Positions 6,705 through 14,140 of a DNA stretch of 15,167 nt are shown here, in pieces; position 1 is the first letter of the stretch; the number at the start of each line of letters is the position of its first letter. The notes beneath the pieces were generated by a model. It had not been told where the DNA came from. It saw only the letters and a program-made list of their open reading frames with translations, and did no database searches. The position numbers were made by a program, and so were the translations under genes. Origin of the DNA: DATCRE01 sp035493595 (GTDB taxonomy: Bacteria; Bacteroidota; Bacteroidia; Cytophagales; Cyclobacteriaceae); contig DATJHZ010000174.1 of assembly GCA_035493595.1 (NCBI GenBank), forward strand, positions 1 to 15,167, given 5' to 3'.

Positions 6705-7802
6705 GTGCTAGGCCATCGATTCAGTAAATACAATCCTTCCCCAGATCAAGCTAAAAGCGATTTTGAAAAGCTTTTGAAGATCTTCATGCAACTCATTCTG
6801 ATTACATCAGGCAATGTTGCAGAGGCACTGCAATGGTTAACAGAGGTTGATCGGCAATATGGTCTTACCAATGATCAATATGGTATTGGTGATTTTATTG
6901 AAGACCTGAAACGTAATGGCTACATAACAGATGAAGGCCCAAAAGGTGAGTTTAAACTCAAAGCTAAAAGCGAACAGAACTTACGGCAATCTGCTCTTGA
7001 GGAAATCTTTGGCAAACTGAAAAAATCAAAATCGGGAGAACATAATACACATCACAGCGGGCTGGGCGATGAACAAACAACGGAAAAAAGAGATTACCAG
7101 TTTGGTGATACACTTGAACAAATAGCGGTTACAGATTCACTGCGCAATGCACAGATTAATCACGGTCTTGATAATTTCTTCATGACTGAAAATGATCTTG
7201 AAGTGGTGGAGAGCGAGTACAAGACGCAGACATCAACTGTTTTAATGATTGATATTTCGCACTCCATGATTTTGTATGGAGAAGATCGCATTACGCCGGC
7301 TAAGAAAGTTGCCATGGCGTTGGCCGAACTCATCACCAAGAAATATCCTAAAGACACACTAGATATTTTAGTTTTTGGCAATGATGCATGGCAGATTGAA
7401 ATAAAAGATCTTCCATATCTTCAGGTTGGCCCTTATCACACTAACACTGTTGCCGGCCTTGAGCTTGCGATGGATATTTTAAGAAGAAGGAAGAACAGCA
7501 ACAAGCAAATCTTCATGATCACAGATGGCAAGCCAACATGTATTAAAGAAGGTATTAAGTACTACAAGAATGCCTTTGGCCTCGATACTAAAATTCTGTC
7601 TAAAACATTAAACCTCGCGGGTCAACTTCGAAAACTTAAAATTCCTGTAACAACATTTATGATTGCTACAGATCCCTACTTAAAAGCATTTGTTCGTGAT
7701 TTTACAAAAGCGAATAATGGAAATGCGTATTACAGTACCTTAGAAGGATTGGGCAATCTTGTATTCGAAGACTTCAAAAAAAATCGCAGAAAAAATCTAT
7801 AA
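6705..7802 (+). CDS. VWA-domain protein, partner of AAA+ ATPase (CoxE-like)
   Basis: This 365-residue cytoplasmic protein has an alpha-helical front (about 1-110), a charged linker with a QFGD segment, and a C-terminal von Willebrand A domain. The VWA metal site (MIDAS) is complete: DISHS (D183, S185, S187), T246 in HTNT, and D274 in ITDGKPT. The start is a GTG: an in-frame TAA at 6693-6695 lies three codons upstream, no ATG occurs in between, and the N-terminal MLGHRFSKYNP fits related Bacteroidetes proteins as I recall them. The next gene, 33 bases downstream, encodes a MoxR/ChlI-like AAA+ ATPase. Such pairs work like magnesium chelatase I/D or MoxR/VWA chaperones, with the VWA protein linking the ATPase ring to a client. 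The client here is unknown. No signal peptide or membrane segment is seen. Confidence 0.88.
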   Translation: MLGHRFSKYNPSPDQAKSDFEKLLKIFMQLILITSGNVAEALQWLTEVDRQYGLTNDQYGIGDFIEDLKRNGYITDEGPKGEFKLKAKSEQNLRQSALEEIFGKLKKSKSGEHNTHHSGLGDEQTTEKRDYQFGDTLEQIAVTDSLRNAQINHGLDNFFMTENDLEVVESEYKTQTSTVLMIDISHSMILYGEDRITPAKKVAMALAELITKKYPKDTLDILVFGNDAWQIEIKDLPYLQVGPYHTNTVAGLELAMDILRRRKNSNKQIFMITDGKPTCIKEGIKYYKNAFGLDTKILSKTLNLAGQLRKLKIPVTTFMIATDPYLKAFVRDFTKANNGNAYYSTLEGLGNLVFEDFKKNRRKNL

Positions 7803-7835
7803 TCATTTAATTCACAAATACTAAAAAATTAAAGG

Positions 7836-9350
7836 ATGGATCACACCCTTATCAAGACACTTGGACAGCTTAAAGCAGCAGGATATAAATCAAAAACAAT
7901 TAAAGACGAGTTACGGGCAAACCTTATTCAGAAGTTAAAGAATAAAGAAAGTGTCTTTGCAGGAATATGGGGTTACGAAGAAACTGTCATACCCGATCTT
8001 GAACGAGCCATCCTTGCCGGTCATGATGTTAACCTTCTGGGTTTACGTGGTCAGGCAAAGACACGTTTGGCCAGACTTATGGTTAATCTTCTGGACGAAT
8101 ACATTCCTGTGATTGAAGGCTCTGAATTGAATGATGATCCTTTAAAACCCATCTCACGATTTGGCATTGACATCGTTAAAGAATTAGGTGACAATACACC
8201 TGTTGCCTGGCAACACAGAGATGAGCGTTATACCGAAAAGCTTGCAACTCCCGATGTTTCCATTGCTGATTTAATAGGTGATGTCGATCCGATCAAAGCG
8301 GCAACATTAAAGCTTCCATATTCTGATGAACGTGTTATTCACTTTGGATTGATACCACGCTCGCACAGAAGTATTTTTGTTATCAATGAGTTACCCGATT
8401 TGCAGGCACGCATTCAGGTAGCGCTCTTTAACATTTTACAAGAAGGCGATATTCAGATTCGTGGATTTAAAATAAGATTGCCGTTAGAGATTCAATTTGT
8501 GTTCACAGCTAACCCCGAAGATTATACCAATCGTGGTAGCATTGTAACACCATTGAAAGATCGTATAGACAGTCAGATTATAACACACTATCCGAAGACG
8601 TTAGATATCGGTAAGAAGATCACACAACAAGAGGCACGATTGAAGGATGATCAACGTAAATCGATTCATGTAAATGAAATCGCGAAAGATCTTGTTGAGC
8701 AGATTGCATTCGAAGCACGTAAGAGTGAGTATGTAGATCCTAAGAGTGGTGTCTCTGCACGATTAACAATTTCTGCATACGAGAATTTAGTGGCTGCAGC
8801 GGAACGCAGAAGTATTATCAACAACGAAAAAGATAACTTCATTCGCATTGCTGATTTTATAGGTGTAGTGCCTTCCATAACTGGTAAAGTAGAATTGGTG
8901 TATGAAGGAGAGCAAGAAGGCCCTGGCATTGTAGCACAAAACCTGATTGGCAAAGCCATCCGAACACAGTTTGTAAACTACTTTCCCGACCCTGACAAAT
9001 TCAGAAAACAGAAAGAGAAGAGTCCCTACAAAAAGATTTCAAACTGGTTTGGCGAAGGCAATCTGATCGACTTGCTTCATGATATGACCCAGGCCGAATT
9101 TGAAAAGAGCCTGAAGTCAGTACCTGGATTGTTAGATCTGGTTAATGAGTTTCATAAAAATCAGGATGCGCAAACTAAATTATTTCTCATGGAGTTTGCC
9201 TTGCATGGATTAGCTGAATATAGTTTGATCAGTAAACACAATCTTTCTGCCGGACTTCAATTCAAAGATTTACTCAGTAGCATGTTCACTATTCCTCGTC
9301 CTGGTCAGGATGATGATGACGATGATGAATTAAACAGTGGCAAATTTTAA
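7836..9350 (+). CDS. MoxR/ChlI-like AAA+ ATPase paired with the VWA protein
   Basis: The 504-residue product is an AAA+ ATPase of the helix-2-insert clade (MoxR, ChlI). The Walker A is GLRGQAKT (69-76), with Ala before the catalytic Lys75 as in MoxR proteins. The Walker B is FVINELPD, where the usual Asp is Asn184 and the catalytic Glu185 remains; I recall this INELPDL form as typical of this subfamily. ANPEDYTNRG supplies sensor 1, and PLKDR (R243) the arginine finger region. GVSARLTISAYENL lies in the lid. The tail is acidic, with seven near-consecutive Asp/Glu residues close to the end. The preceding VWA gene is its likely adaptor. Databases often label such proteins magnesium chelatase or sigma-54-interacting regulator, but no DNA-binding domain or chelatase partner is visible here. 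The ATP-driven remodelling role is inferred; the substrate is unknown. Confidence 0.88.
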   Translation: MDHTLIKTLGQLKAAGYKSKTIKDELRANLIQKLKNKESVFAGIWGYEETVIPDLERAILAGHDVNLLGLRGQAKTRLARLMVNLLDEYIPVIEGSELNDDPLKPISRFGIDIVKELGDNTPVAWQHRDERYTEKLATPDVSIADLIGDVDPIKAATLKLPYSDERVIHFGLIPRSHRSIFVINELPDLQARIQVALFNILQEGDIQIRGFKIRLPLEIQFVFTANPEDYTNRGSIVTPLKDRIDSQIITHYPKTLDIGKKITQQEARLKDDQRKSIHVNEIAKDLVEQIAFEARKSEYVDPKSGVSARLTISAYENLVAAAERRSIINNEKDNFIRIADFIGVVPSITGKVELVYEGEQEGPGIVAQNLIGKAIRTQFVNYFPDPDKFRKQKEKSPYKKISNWFGEGNLIDLLHDMTQAEFEKSLKSVPGLLDLVNEFHKNQDAQTKLFLMEFALHGLAEYSLISKHNLSAGLQFKDLLSSMFTIPRPGQDDDDDDELNSGKF

Positions 9351-9359
9351 TTTACAATA

Positions 9360-9372
9360 AGCCCGAAGGGCT
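9360..9372. repeat. REP-like hairpin unit 1
   Basis: AGCCC-GAA-GGGCT is a perfect five-pair hairpin with a GAA loop, followed immediately by GACATGATTGTA. It lies 10 bases after the AAA+ stop codon. Its sequence layout matches unit 2 fifty bases away. There is no T-tract, so it is not a standard terminator. Confidence 0.65.
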
Positions 9373-9409
9373 GACATGATTGTAGAAATGAAAATTTGAA
9401 AATGGTTAA

Positions 9410-9422
9410 ACTCCGAAGGAGT
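9410..9422. repeat. REP-like hairpin unit 2
   Basis: ACTCC-GAA-GGAGT is a perfect five-pair hairpin with the same GAA loop as unit 1 and the same following GACAT. Compared with unit 1, two stem pairs differ and both changes are compensated on the other arm. Similar short hairpins with a GAAG core and a GACAT tail are dispersed in Bacteroidetes genomes as I recall; they resemble REP elements moved by RAYT transposases, but none is encoded here. Confidence 0.65.
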
Positions 9423-9470
9423 GACATATTTGATTAACTAGCAACGGATAACATTTAACTGTTAACTGCA

Positions 9471-10163
9471 TTGAACAAGCTTCAGGAGTCATCGGTTTAT
9501 AATCCTGAACAAGTTCAGGAGCTAAAGAAGCTTGTTGCTCGTGGAGAAGGCCTTACACTGGAGTTTAAACGTAAGGCCACCAATCCAGAAAAGATCGTTC
9601 GTGAAATGATTGCATTTGCCAATACACAAGGTGGTGTTTTACTTGTTGGCATTGGTGATGACAAAACTATTCCAGGATTGAAATTTCCCGAAGATGAATC
9701 ATACGTTATTCAACAGGCCCTTAAAAATTGCAAGCCCGGTCTTCTATTCACAGAAACATTCATTCCGATAGGAGATAACAGAATAGTAATTCAATACGAC
9801 ATACCAGAGAGCACCAGGAAACCACATACGCTCTTGCTCGCTGATAACGTAAAAGAATGTTACGTTCGCGCGGAGGACATGAGCATTAAGGCAAGTCGTG
9901 AGGTTCGTGAAATCATTCAGCGCGCTCAAAAAAAGAAAGACATCAAATTTTATTACGGCGAGTATGAAACACTACTCATGAAATACCTTGATGAAAATTC
10001 TTCCATCACGTTAAAACAATTCATGGAAGTCGCCAAACTCAATCGCTTTCGTGCTTCAAAGAAATTAGTATTGTTAGTACTCGCCAATGTACTCCGGGTA
10101 ACGCCCGGTGAAAAGGGAGATGTTTATTCCTTGGCATTTCATCAATCGCCTAAAAAATCTTAA
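9471..10163 (+). CDS. AlbA_2-domain (Schlafen AlbA_2-like) protein with C-terminal winged helix
   Basis: Residues about 26-150 form an AlbA_2 domain of the type once called divergent AAA-4: GEGLTLEFKRK, then REMIAFANTQGGVLLVGIGDD, and later IPESTRKPHTL and YVRAEDMSIKASREV. AlbA_2 domains are usually linked to nucleic-acid binding or transcriptional regulation. After a basic stretch, residues about 165-225 look like a winged helix (LMKYLDENSSITLKQFMEVA, then a hairpin ending in DVYSLAF). The 230-residue length lacks the C-terminal ATPase-like region of larger relatives. The start is taken as TTG 9471: an in-frame TAA at 9456-9458 is close upstream, and the next Met would cut into the domain. 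Twin hairpins separate it from the AAA+ gene. It is probably a DNA-binding regulator (inference). Confidence 0.8.
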   Translation: MNKLQESSVYNPEQVQELKKLVARGEGLTLEFKRKATNPEKIVREMIAFANTQGGVLLVGIGDDKTIPGLKFPEDESYVIQQALKNCKPGLLFTETFIPIGDNRIVIQYDIPESTRKPHTLLLADNVKECYVRAEDMSIKASREVREIIQRAQKKKDIKFYYGEYETLLMKYLDENSSITLKQFMEVAKLNRFRASKKLVLLVLANVLRVTPGEKGDVYSLAFHQSPKKS

Positions 10164-10206
10164 TCATAAGTTAGATTGAAGATATATAGAGTTATTATCT
10201 GTATAA

Positions 10207-10242
10207 CTCTGCACTTCCTTAGCGCACTCTGCGGTAAAAAAA
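10207..10242. repeat. Degenerate copy of a CTCTGCG-type dispersed repeat
   Basis: The segment contains spaced CTCTGC, CTTAGCGC and CTCTGCGGTAAAA words. Intergenic repeats built from CTTTGCG/CTCTGCG words ending in GCGGT(T/G)AAAA are widespread in Bacteroidetes and other bacteria as I recall. No protein-coding capacity was seen between 10164 and 10383 on either strand. Confidence 0.4.
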
Positions 10243-10383
10243 TTATCTGTTGAAAAATCGCCAAAGAAGAAAACCTCTGGCACTTAACGGGGATGTAAAA
10301 TTACCAAAAAAAATCTCTTTTCTACGCTTTCTCGTTTCATAAGCTTTTCATTACATTTCGTTAAACCAAGTTCTTTGTCCCTT

Positions 10384-11727
10384 ATGGCTAAAAACAGTAA
10401 AGAGAAAAAAATATTTGTACTGGATACATCTGTTATTATTTACGAACACAACTCAATATTAAATTTTGATGAACACGATATAGGAATCCCAATCACAGTA
10501 TTAGAAGAACTTGACAACTTTAAAAAAGGAAACGACACCAAAAACTTCGAAGCACGCGAATTCATCCGTTTGATAGACAAGCTGGCAAAGGGCCAGATGC
10601 TCCATCAATGGAATCCCATCAATGGAAAAGGCAAAGGAAACTTTAAAGTGCTCATGGATACGGGAGGCACCGGTTCTATTGATGCCAACAAAGTCTTTAA
10701 TCAGGATAAATCCGATCACAGAATATTAAACTCGGCATTACTTCTTCAAAAGACTGAGAAGGGCAAGAAGGTAATTCTGATTTCAAAAGATATTAACCTC
10801 AGGCTAAAAGCAAAAGCACTTGGCTTGCAGGCTGAGGATTATACCACAGGCAAAGTACAGAACATCTCTTCACTCTACACAGGCAAAACCATCATTGAAG
10901 ATGTTGATGGCAATATGATTAACCTGTTGTATGAGAAAGGTTATTGCCCACCTGAAGAAGTGCTCGGCAAAATCAAGCCGATGAAGAATCACTATTACAT
11001 ATTAAAGAGTGGTAAGAAATCTGTGTTGGCATTCTTCAACTCTGCCAATGGCATGGTTGAACAGGTTGAGAAACATTCTGTTTATGGAATAAAACCAAGA
11101 AATGCTGAACAGACTTTTGCTATCCATGCTGTAACAAAACCAGAAATACGTCTGGTAACAATGCAAGGTGTAGCAGGTACTGGTAAAACTCTTATTGCCT
11201 TAGCAGCAGCGCTTGATCAGAAAAGAGATTTCAAACAGATCTACCTTGCACGCCCTATCGTGCCATTGAGTAATAAAGATATTGGTTATCTGCCTGGGGA
11301 TATTAAATCGAAACTGAATCCTTATATGGAACCGCTGTGGGATAACCTGAAGTTTATTCAGAATCAATACAGTGAAGCTGACAAAGAATATTCTAAGATC
11401 ACTGAAATGGTGGCCAATGAAAAACTTATGATCACACCGCTGGCGTATATACGCGGAAGAAGTTTATCTAACATCTGTTTCATTGTTGATGAGGCGCAAA
11501 ACCTCACACCACATGAAGTGAAGACTATCATTACCAGGGCAGGTGAGAATACTAAAATCATTTTCACTGGCGATATTCATCAGATAGATACTCCATATCT
11601 CGACTCACAAAGTAATGGTTTGTCTTATCTTATTGACCGTATTAAAGATCATGAGCTCTATGCTCATATTACGCTTGAGAAAGGTGAACGCTCAGAGCTG
11701 GCCAACCTGGCGAATGAGCTACTTTGA
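10384..11727 (+). CDS. PIN-PhoH family protein (PhoH2-type)
   Basis: The 447-residue protein joins an N-terminal PIN nuclease-like domain to a PhoH-type ATPase. The PIN domain (about 8-160) has the four acidic positions expected: VLDTS (D14), VLEELD, KSDHRIL and ISKDINLR. The PhoH domain (about 240-447) has Walker A GVAGTGKT (262-269), Walker B FIVDEAQN (D369, E370), and the typical FTGDIHQID and LEKGERSELA motifs. Mycobacterial PhoH2, with the same domain order, has been described as an RNA helicase and ribonuclease; a role in RNA turnover is therefore likely here. ATG 10384 gives MAKNSKEKKIFVLD, a normal distance to the PIN domain; the TTG three codons earlier is less likely. The gene stands alone, with 220 bases upstream and no convincing promoter found. 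Confidence 0.93.
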   Translation: MAKNSKEKKIFVLDTSVIIYEHNSILNFDEHDIGIPITVLEELDNFKKGNDTKNFEAREFIRLIDKLAKGQMLHQWNPINGKGKGNFKVLMDTGGTGSIDANKVFNQDKSDHRILNSALLLQKTEKGKKVILISKDINLRLKAKALGLQAEDYTTGKVQNISSLYTGKTIIEDVDGNMINLLYEKGYCPPEEVLGKIKPMKNHYYILKSGKKSVLAFFNSANGMVEQVEKHSVYGIKPRNAEQTFAIHAVTKPEIRLVTMQGVAGTGKTLIALAAALDQKRDFKQIYLARPIVPLSNKDIGYLPGDIKSKLNPYMEPLWDNLKFIQNQYSEADKEYSKITEMVANEKLMITPLAYIRGRSLSNICFIVDEAQNLTPHEVKTIITRAGENTKIIFTGDIHQIDTPYLDSQSNGLSYLIDRIKDHELYAHITLEKGERSELANLANELL

Positions 11728-11853
11728 GAATCAATGTGACCAGCTTTTCCCAAAGTTGGACTTTCACACGGTATAAAGCCCGAAATTGATCTGATTTTGA
11801 TGATTTATCCAGTGGCCTGAAAATCGTAAGGTCTAGGGTAAATCATTAAAGTT

Positions 11854-12105
11854 ATGATACTCAAATTTTTCCTTAAACAATTGTCTTCCCAACGGCAGGT
11901 GAATTTTTTGAAAAAAAGAGGAATTATGCTGGGAACACGTATGAAAGATGGTCGTAAGATTTACATCTATATGCTGCGTGACCTTTTTGTAGAAGTGACC
12001 TACAAGAATGATAATGTAGATGAAGCACCTGAAAAGCTAAACATGCTTAATGGTCTGAAGAATCTAAACAGTTATCTCGAGAGAGAATTCAAAACGAGCT
12101 TCTAA
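11854..12105 (+). CDS. Uncharacterised 83-residue protein
   Basis: I do not recognise a named family. The protein is basic at the front (MILKFFLKQLSS, then FLKKRG) and has a central strand-rich stretch, GTRMKDGRKIYIYMLRDLFVEVTYKND, ending in an amphipathic helix with LNGLKNLNSYLEREF. It has no signal peptide, no Cys and no clear metal site. It looks like a real gene rather than noise because the frame is rich in ordinary coding composition, no other frame competes, and a strong terminator follows 22 bases after the stop. The alternation of hydrophobic and charged residues suggests a small alpha/beta fold. It sits between the PIN-PhoH gene (126 bases upstream, same strand) and convergent sucD. 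Confidence 0.7.
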   Translation: MILKFFLKQLSSQRQVNFLKKRGIMLGTRMKDGRKIYIYMLRDLFVEVTYKNDNVDEAPEKLNMLNGLKNLNSYLEREFKTSF

Positions 12106-12127
12106 ACCCGTCTATAGTTTAATTGCT

Positions 12128-12167
12128 AAGCCAGCATTCTTCAGGTTTTCCGAATGCTGGCTTTTTT
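12128..12167 (+). terminator. Strong intrinsic terminator of the 83-residue gene, shared with convergent sucD
   Basis: AAGCCAGCATTC (12128-12139) and GAATGCTGGCTT (12152-12163) form a perfect 12-pair stem with a 12-base loop, followed by TTTT on the plus strand. It lies directly beside the sucD stop codon (12169-12171). On the minus strand no U-rich tail follows, so it mainly ends plus-strand transcription but may also act as a roadblock from sucD. Confidence 0.85.
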
Positions 12168-12168
12168 A

Positions 12169-13047
12169 TTACTTCTTGCTCAGAACTTTCACCATGGTGT
12201 CGCCAATCTCTGCAGGAGATTCAACAACATGGATTCCGCAGTCTTGCATGATTTTCATTTTGGCTGCAGCAGTATCATCAGCACCACCAATGATAGCACC
12301 GGCGTGACCCATTCTTCTGCCTGGAGGTGCAGTCTGGCCTGCAATGAAACCTACCACTGGCTTTTTGTTACCATTTTCTTTAATCCAACGGGCAGCAACA
12401 GGCTCATAGTTACCACCAATTTCACCAATCATAACGATGGCATCTGTTTCAGGATCATTCATTAATAATTCAACGGCATCTTTAGTAGGTGTTCCAATAA
12501 TTGGATCGCCACCAATACCGATAGCGGTAGAGATTCCTAAACCAGCTTTTACAATTTGATCAGCAGCTTCGTAAGTAAGCGTTCCTGATTTAGAAACTAT
12601 ACCAATACGACCTTTCTTGAATACGAATCCAGGCATGATACCAACCTTTGCTTCACCAGGCGTAATAACACCAGGGCAGTTAGGGCCAATCAAAACCAGG
12701 TTCTTTCCTTTAATATATTTCTTGGCGATCATCATATCCTTAACAGGGATACCTTCCGTGATCGTGATGATTACTTTTATACCAGCATCAGCAGCTTCCA
12801 TGATAGCATCTGCAGCAAATGCAGGAGGTACGAAAATGATTGATACGTCAGCACCTGTTTTGTCAACAGCTTCTTTTACCGTGTTAAATACGGGTCTTCC
12901 CAAATGTTCAGTTCCACCTTTAGCTGGTGTAACGCCACCAACTACGTTAGTGCCATATTCTATCATTTGGCCGGCATGAAATGTGCCTTCAGATCCGGTG
13001 AAACCCTGTACAATGACGCGGGAATTTTTGTTAACAAGTACGCTCAT
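12169..13047 (-). CDS. sucD: Succinate-CoA ligase (ADP/GDP-forming) subunit alpha
   Basis: SucD is the CoA-binding, histidine-phosphorylated subunit of succinyl-CoA synthetase, which makes succinate and ATP or GTP in the TCA cycle. The 292-residue product has the CoA-binding Rossmann front with QGFTGSEGTFH and GGVTPAKGGTEHLG, LIGPNCPG, and VSKSGTLTYE. The GEIGG motif is followed by RRMGHAGAIIGG with the active-site histidine at H248, equivalent to the phosphorylated His of Escherichia coli SucD. Length and ends are normal. The partner gene sucC is not in the window, so the two subunits are encoded apart, which is common in Bacteroidetes. A near-perfect promoter sits 23-53 bases upstream of the ATG, and the gene converges on the 83-residue gene. 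Confidence 0.97.
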   Translation of the reverse strand: MSVLVNKNSRVIVQGFTGSEGTFHAGQMIEYGTNVVGGVTPAKGGTEHLGRPVFNTVKEAVDKTGADVSIIFVPPAFAADAIMEAADAGIKVIITITEGIPVKDMMIAKKYIKGKNLVLIGPNCPGVITPGEAKVGIMPGFVFKKGRIGIVSKSGTLTYEAADQIVKAGLGISTAIGIGGDPIIGTPTKDAVELLMNDPETDAIVMIGEIGGNYEPVAARWIKENGNKKPVVGFIAGQTAPPGRRMGHAGAIIGGADDTAAAKMKIMQDCGIHVVESPAEIGDTMVKVLSKK

Positions 13048-13069
13048 GGAAGTATTCTTTTAAGAAGCA

Positions 13070-13100
13070 CAAAAATAGGAGAATAAACTTTCCGGCCAAA
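13070..13100 (-). promoter_or_regulatory. sucD: Bacteroidetes-type promoter of sucD
   Basis: On the minus strand TTTG (13100-13097), 19 bases, then TATTTTTG (13077-13070) match TTTG-N19-TAnnTTTG exactly. Transcription would begin near 13063, leaving a leader of about 15 bases before the ATG at 13047. Confidence 0.8.
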
Positions 13101-13114
13101 CCAGACTAAAACAA

Positions 13115-13140
13115 GAAAAGCCGCTTAAAGGCGGCTTTTC
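13115..13140 (-). terminator. Intrinsic terminator of FecR-like/TPR gene 1
   Basis: GAAAAGCCGC and GCGGCTTTTC form a perfect ten-pair stem with a six-base loop. It lies 25 bases past the stop codon at 13165, and the minus-strand tail is TTGTTTTAG. It also separates this transcript from the sucD promoter. Confidence 0.85.
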
Positions 13141-13164
13141 AGTTATAAATAGCAAGTATTTTAT

Positions 13165-14076
13165 CTATTTCTTAATACCAGGTTCTTTGATCGCATGCCT
13201 TAAAAGAAAAGACTCATAATATTCTTTAAACATGGGCACATCCGGAGCCAGCTTTATGGCTTCCTGGTAAGCTGTTATGGCATCTACTAACAGATTGTTT
13301 TCTTCATAGAAGCCAGCTTGAGAAAGTTTGCTCATGGCTGTTTCGTCTGATACTACGCCTTGAATTTCATTATAAGAATTTTTTAAACGGTTAATATCTG
13401 CACGTGAGAGTCTTTTCAATGTGTACTCATCCGAGATTTTATTTGGATCTGTTTTAGATGACACCTTCACAATGATGTTGTCCTCATTAGCAAAGCTAAT
13501 ATCGTTCAGGTCTATTGTTACTGTGTTGCCAGCTGCTTCAACTTTAGTGAGTTCATCACCAAACATACTGTTGAAGCTAACTATATAAGGCGCAGGTGCT
13601 TTATCAGTTTCCCAATTAAGTGTAACCATGTTGTTAAAGACAATTGAAAGCTCAGGCCTTGGTAGATAAACTTTAATTTTTTCAGGACCTCTGTGAACTG
13701 CTCCGGTAGCAGCAAGTCTGTTGTTACGTTGGTCAGCTGAGTTGCTGCTCAAAATAAAATCTGTGTACTTGCTCAACACGCTGGTACCAGGACCAACTTG
13801 TGATGAAAGTGTAGCAACTTTATAGGTTCCGGCTTTCTTTAACTCAACAGGTTTTCCGCTGGCATGCACCAGACCTAAATAGGCGTTCTCTGATATTCTG
13901 AGTTCATCAGCAGACTTTAAACTTGCGCCTGCTTTTACAGGTAGCCAGTCGTTGCCTGACTTTACTTCGTTCTTTCCTTTGTTAACAAGCACTTTGAAGG
14001 CGACATCATTCTGCCCAAAGGCTACACCCACCATAAAGAGGAGCCACGCGGTTAAGGTGATTTTATTAATTTTCAT
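13165..14076 (-). CDS. Exported FecR-like/TPR protein, paralogue 1
   Basis: The 303-residue protein starts with a signal peptide (MKINKITLTAWLLFMVGVAFGQ, cleavage after Gly21). Residues about 25-90 resemble a FecR-type beta domain: NEVKSG.DW.PVKAGASLKS.DEL, then AYLGLVHASGKPVELKKAGTY. A central part (about 130-220) looks like an Ig-type strand-rich domain, and a single TPR-like helical hairpin follows (FYEENNLLVDAITAYQEAIKLAP, about 258-280). No catalytic motif or C-terminal sorting signal is seen. A longer reading from a TTG at 14112 is rejected because it overlaps the likely -7 box (14110-14117) and lacks the signal peptide at its front. About three quarters identical to paralogue 2 over the FecR-like part; a surface or periplasmic sensing or scaffold role is inferred. 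Confidence 0.87.
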   Translation of the reverse strand: MKINKITLTAWLLFMVGVAFGQNDVAFKVLVNKGKNEVKSGNDWLPVKAGASLKSADELRISENAYLGLVHASGKPVELKKAGTYKVATLSSQVGPGTSVLSKYTDFILSSNSADQRNNRLAATGAVHRGPEKIKVYLPRPELSIVFNNMVTLNWETDKAPAPYIVSFNSMFGDELTKVEAAGNTVTIDLNDISFANEDNIIVKVSSKTDPNKISDEYTLKRLSRADINRLKNSYNEIQGVVSDETAMSKLSQAGFYEENNLLVDAITAYQEAIKLAPDVPMFKEYYESFLLRHAIKEPGIKK

Positions 14077-14109
14077 AATGCAGTAGGGATTTAAGCCAAT
14101 ATTCTCTAA

Positions 14110-14117
14110 CAAAATTA
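14110..14117 (-). promoter_or_regulatory. Candidate -7 box for paralogue 1
   Basis: On the minus strand TAATTTTG matches TAnnTTTG exactly, 33 bases before the ATG at 14076. No TTG occurs at the usual 17-23 base spacing upstream, so the -33 element is not seen. Transcription would start near 14103. Confidence 0.4.
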
Positions 14118-14140
14118 GAATAAAAGTTGTCTTGCTCTAG

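Noticed and set aside
7836..9350. Magnesium chelatase subunit I or sigma-54 regulator.
   Set aside because: No chelatase H or D subunit, no chlorophyll or B12 gene and no DNA-binding domain is present; a MoxR/ChlI-like ATPase is all the sequence supports.
9360..9372. Intrinsic terminator of the AAA+ gene.
   Set aside because: The stem is only five pairs and is followed by GACATGATTG rather than a T-tract.
9360..9422. CRISPR-like array.
   Set aside because: There are only two short hairpins, with different stems, one spacer and no cas gene.
10375..10383. TTG start three codons ahead of the PIN-PhoH ATG.
   Set aside because: The ATG at 10384 is adjacent, stronger and gives a normal N-terminus.
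12154..12979. Open frames of 103 and 120 codons on the plus strand opposite sucD.
   Set aside because: They are antisense to a fully convincing sucD and reflect its codon pattern; the products have no recognisable domain.
14077..14112. Upstream TTG start that would lengthen FecR-like/TPR paralogue 1 by 12 residues.
   Set aside because: It overlaps the TAATTTTG promoter candidate and puts residues ahead of a good signal peptide that begins at ATG 14076.
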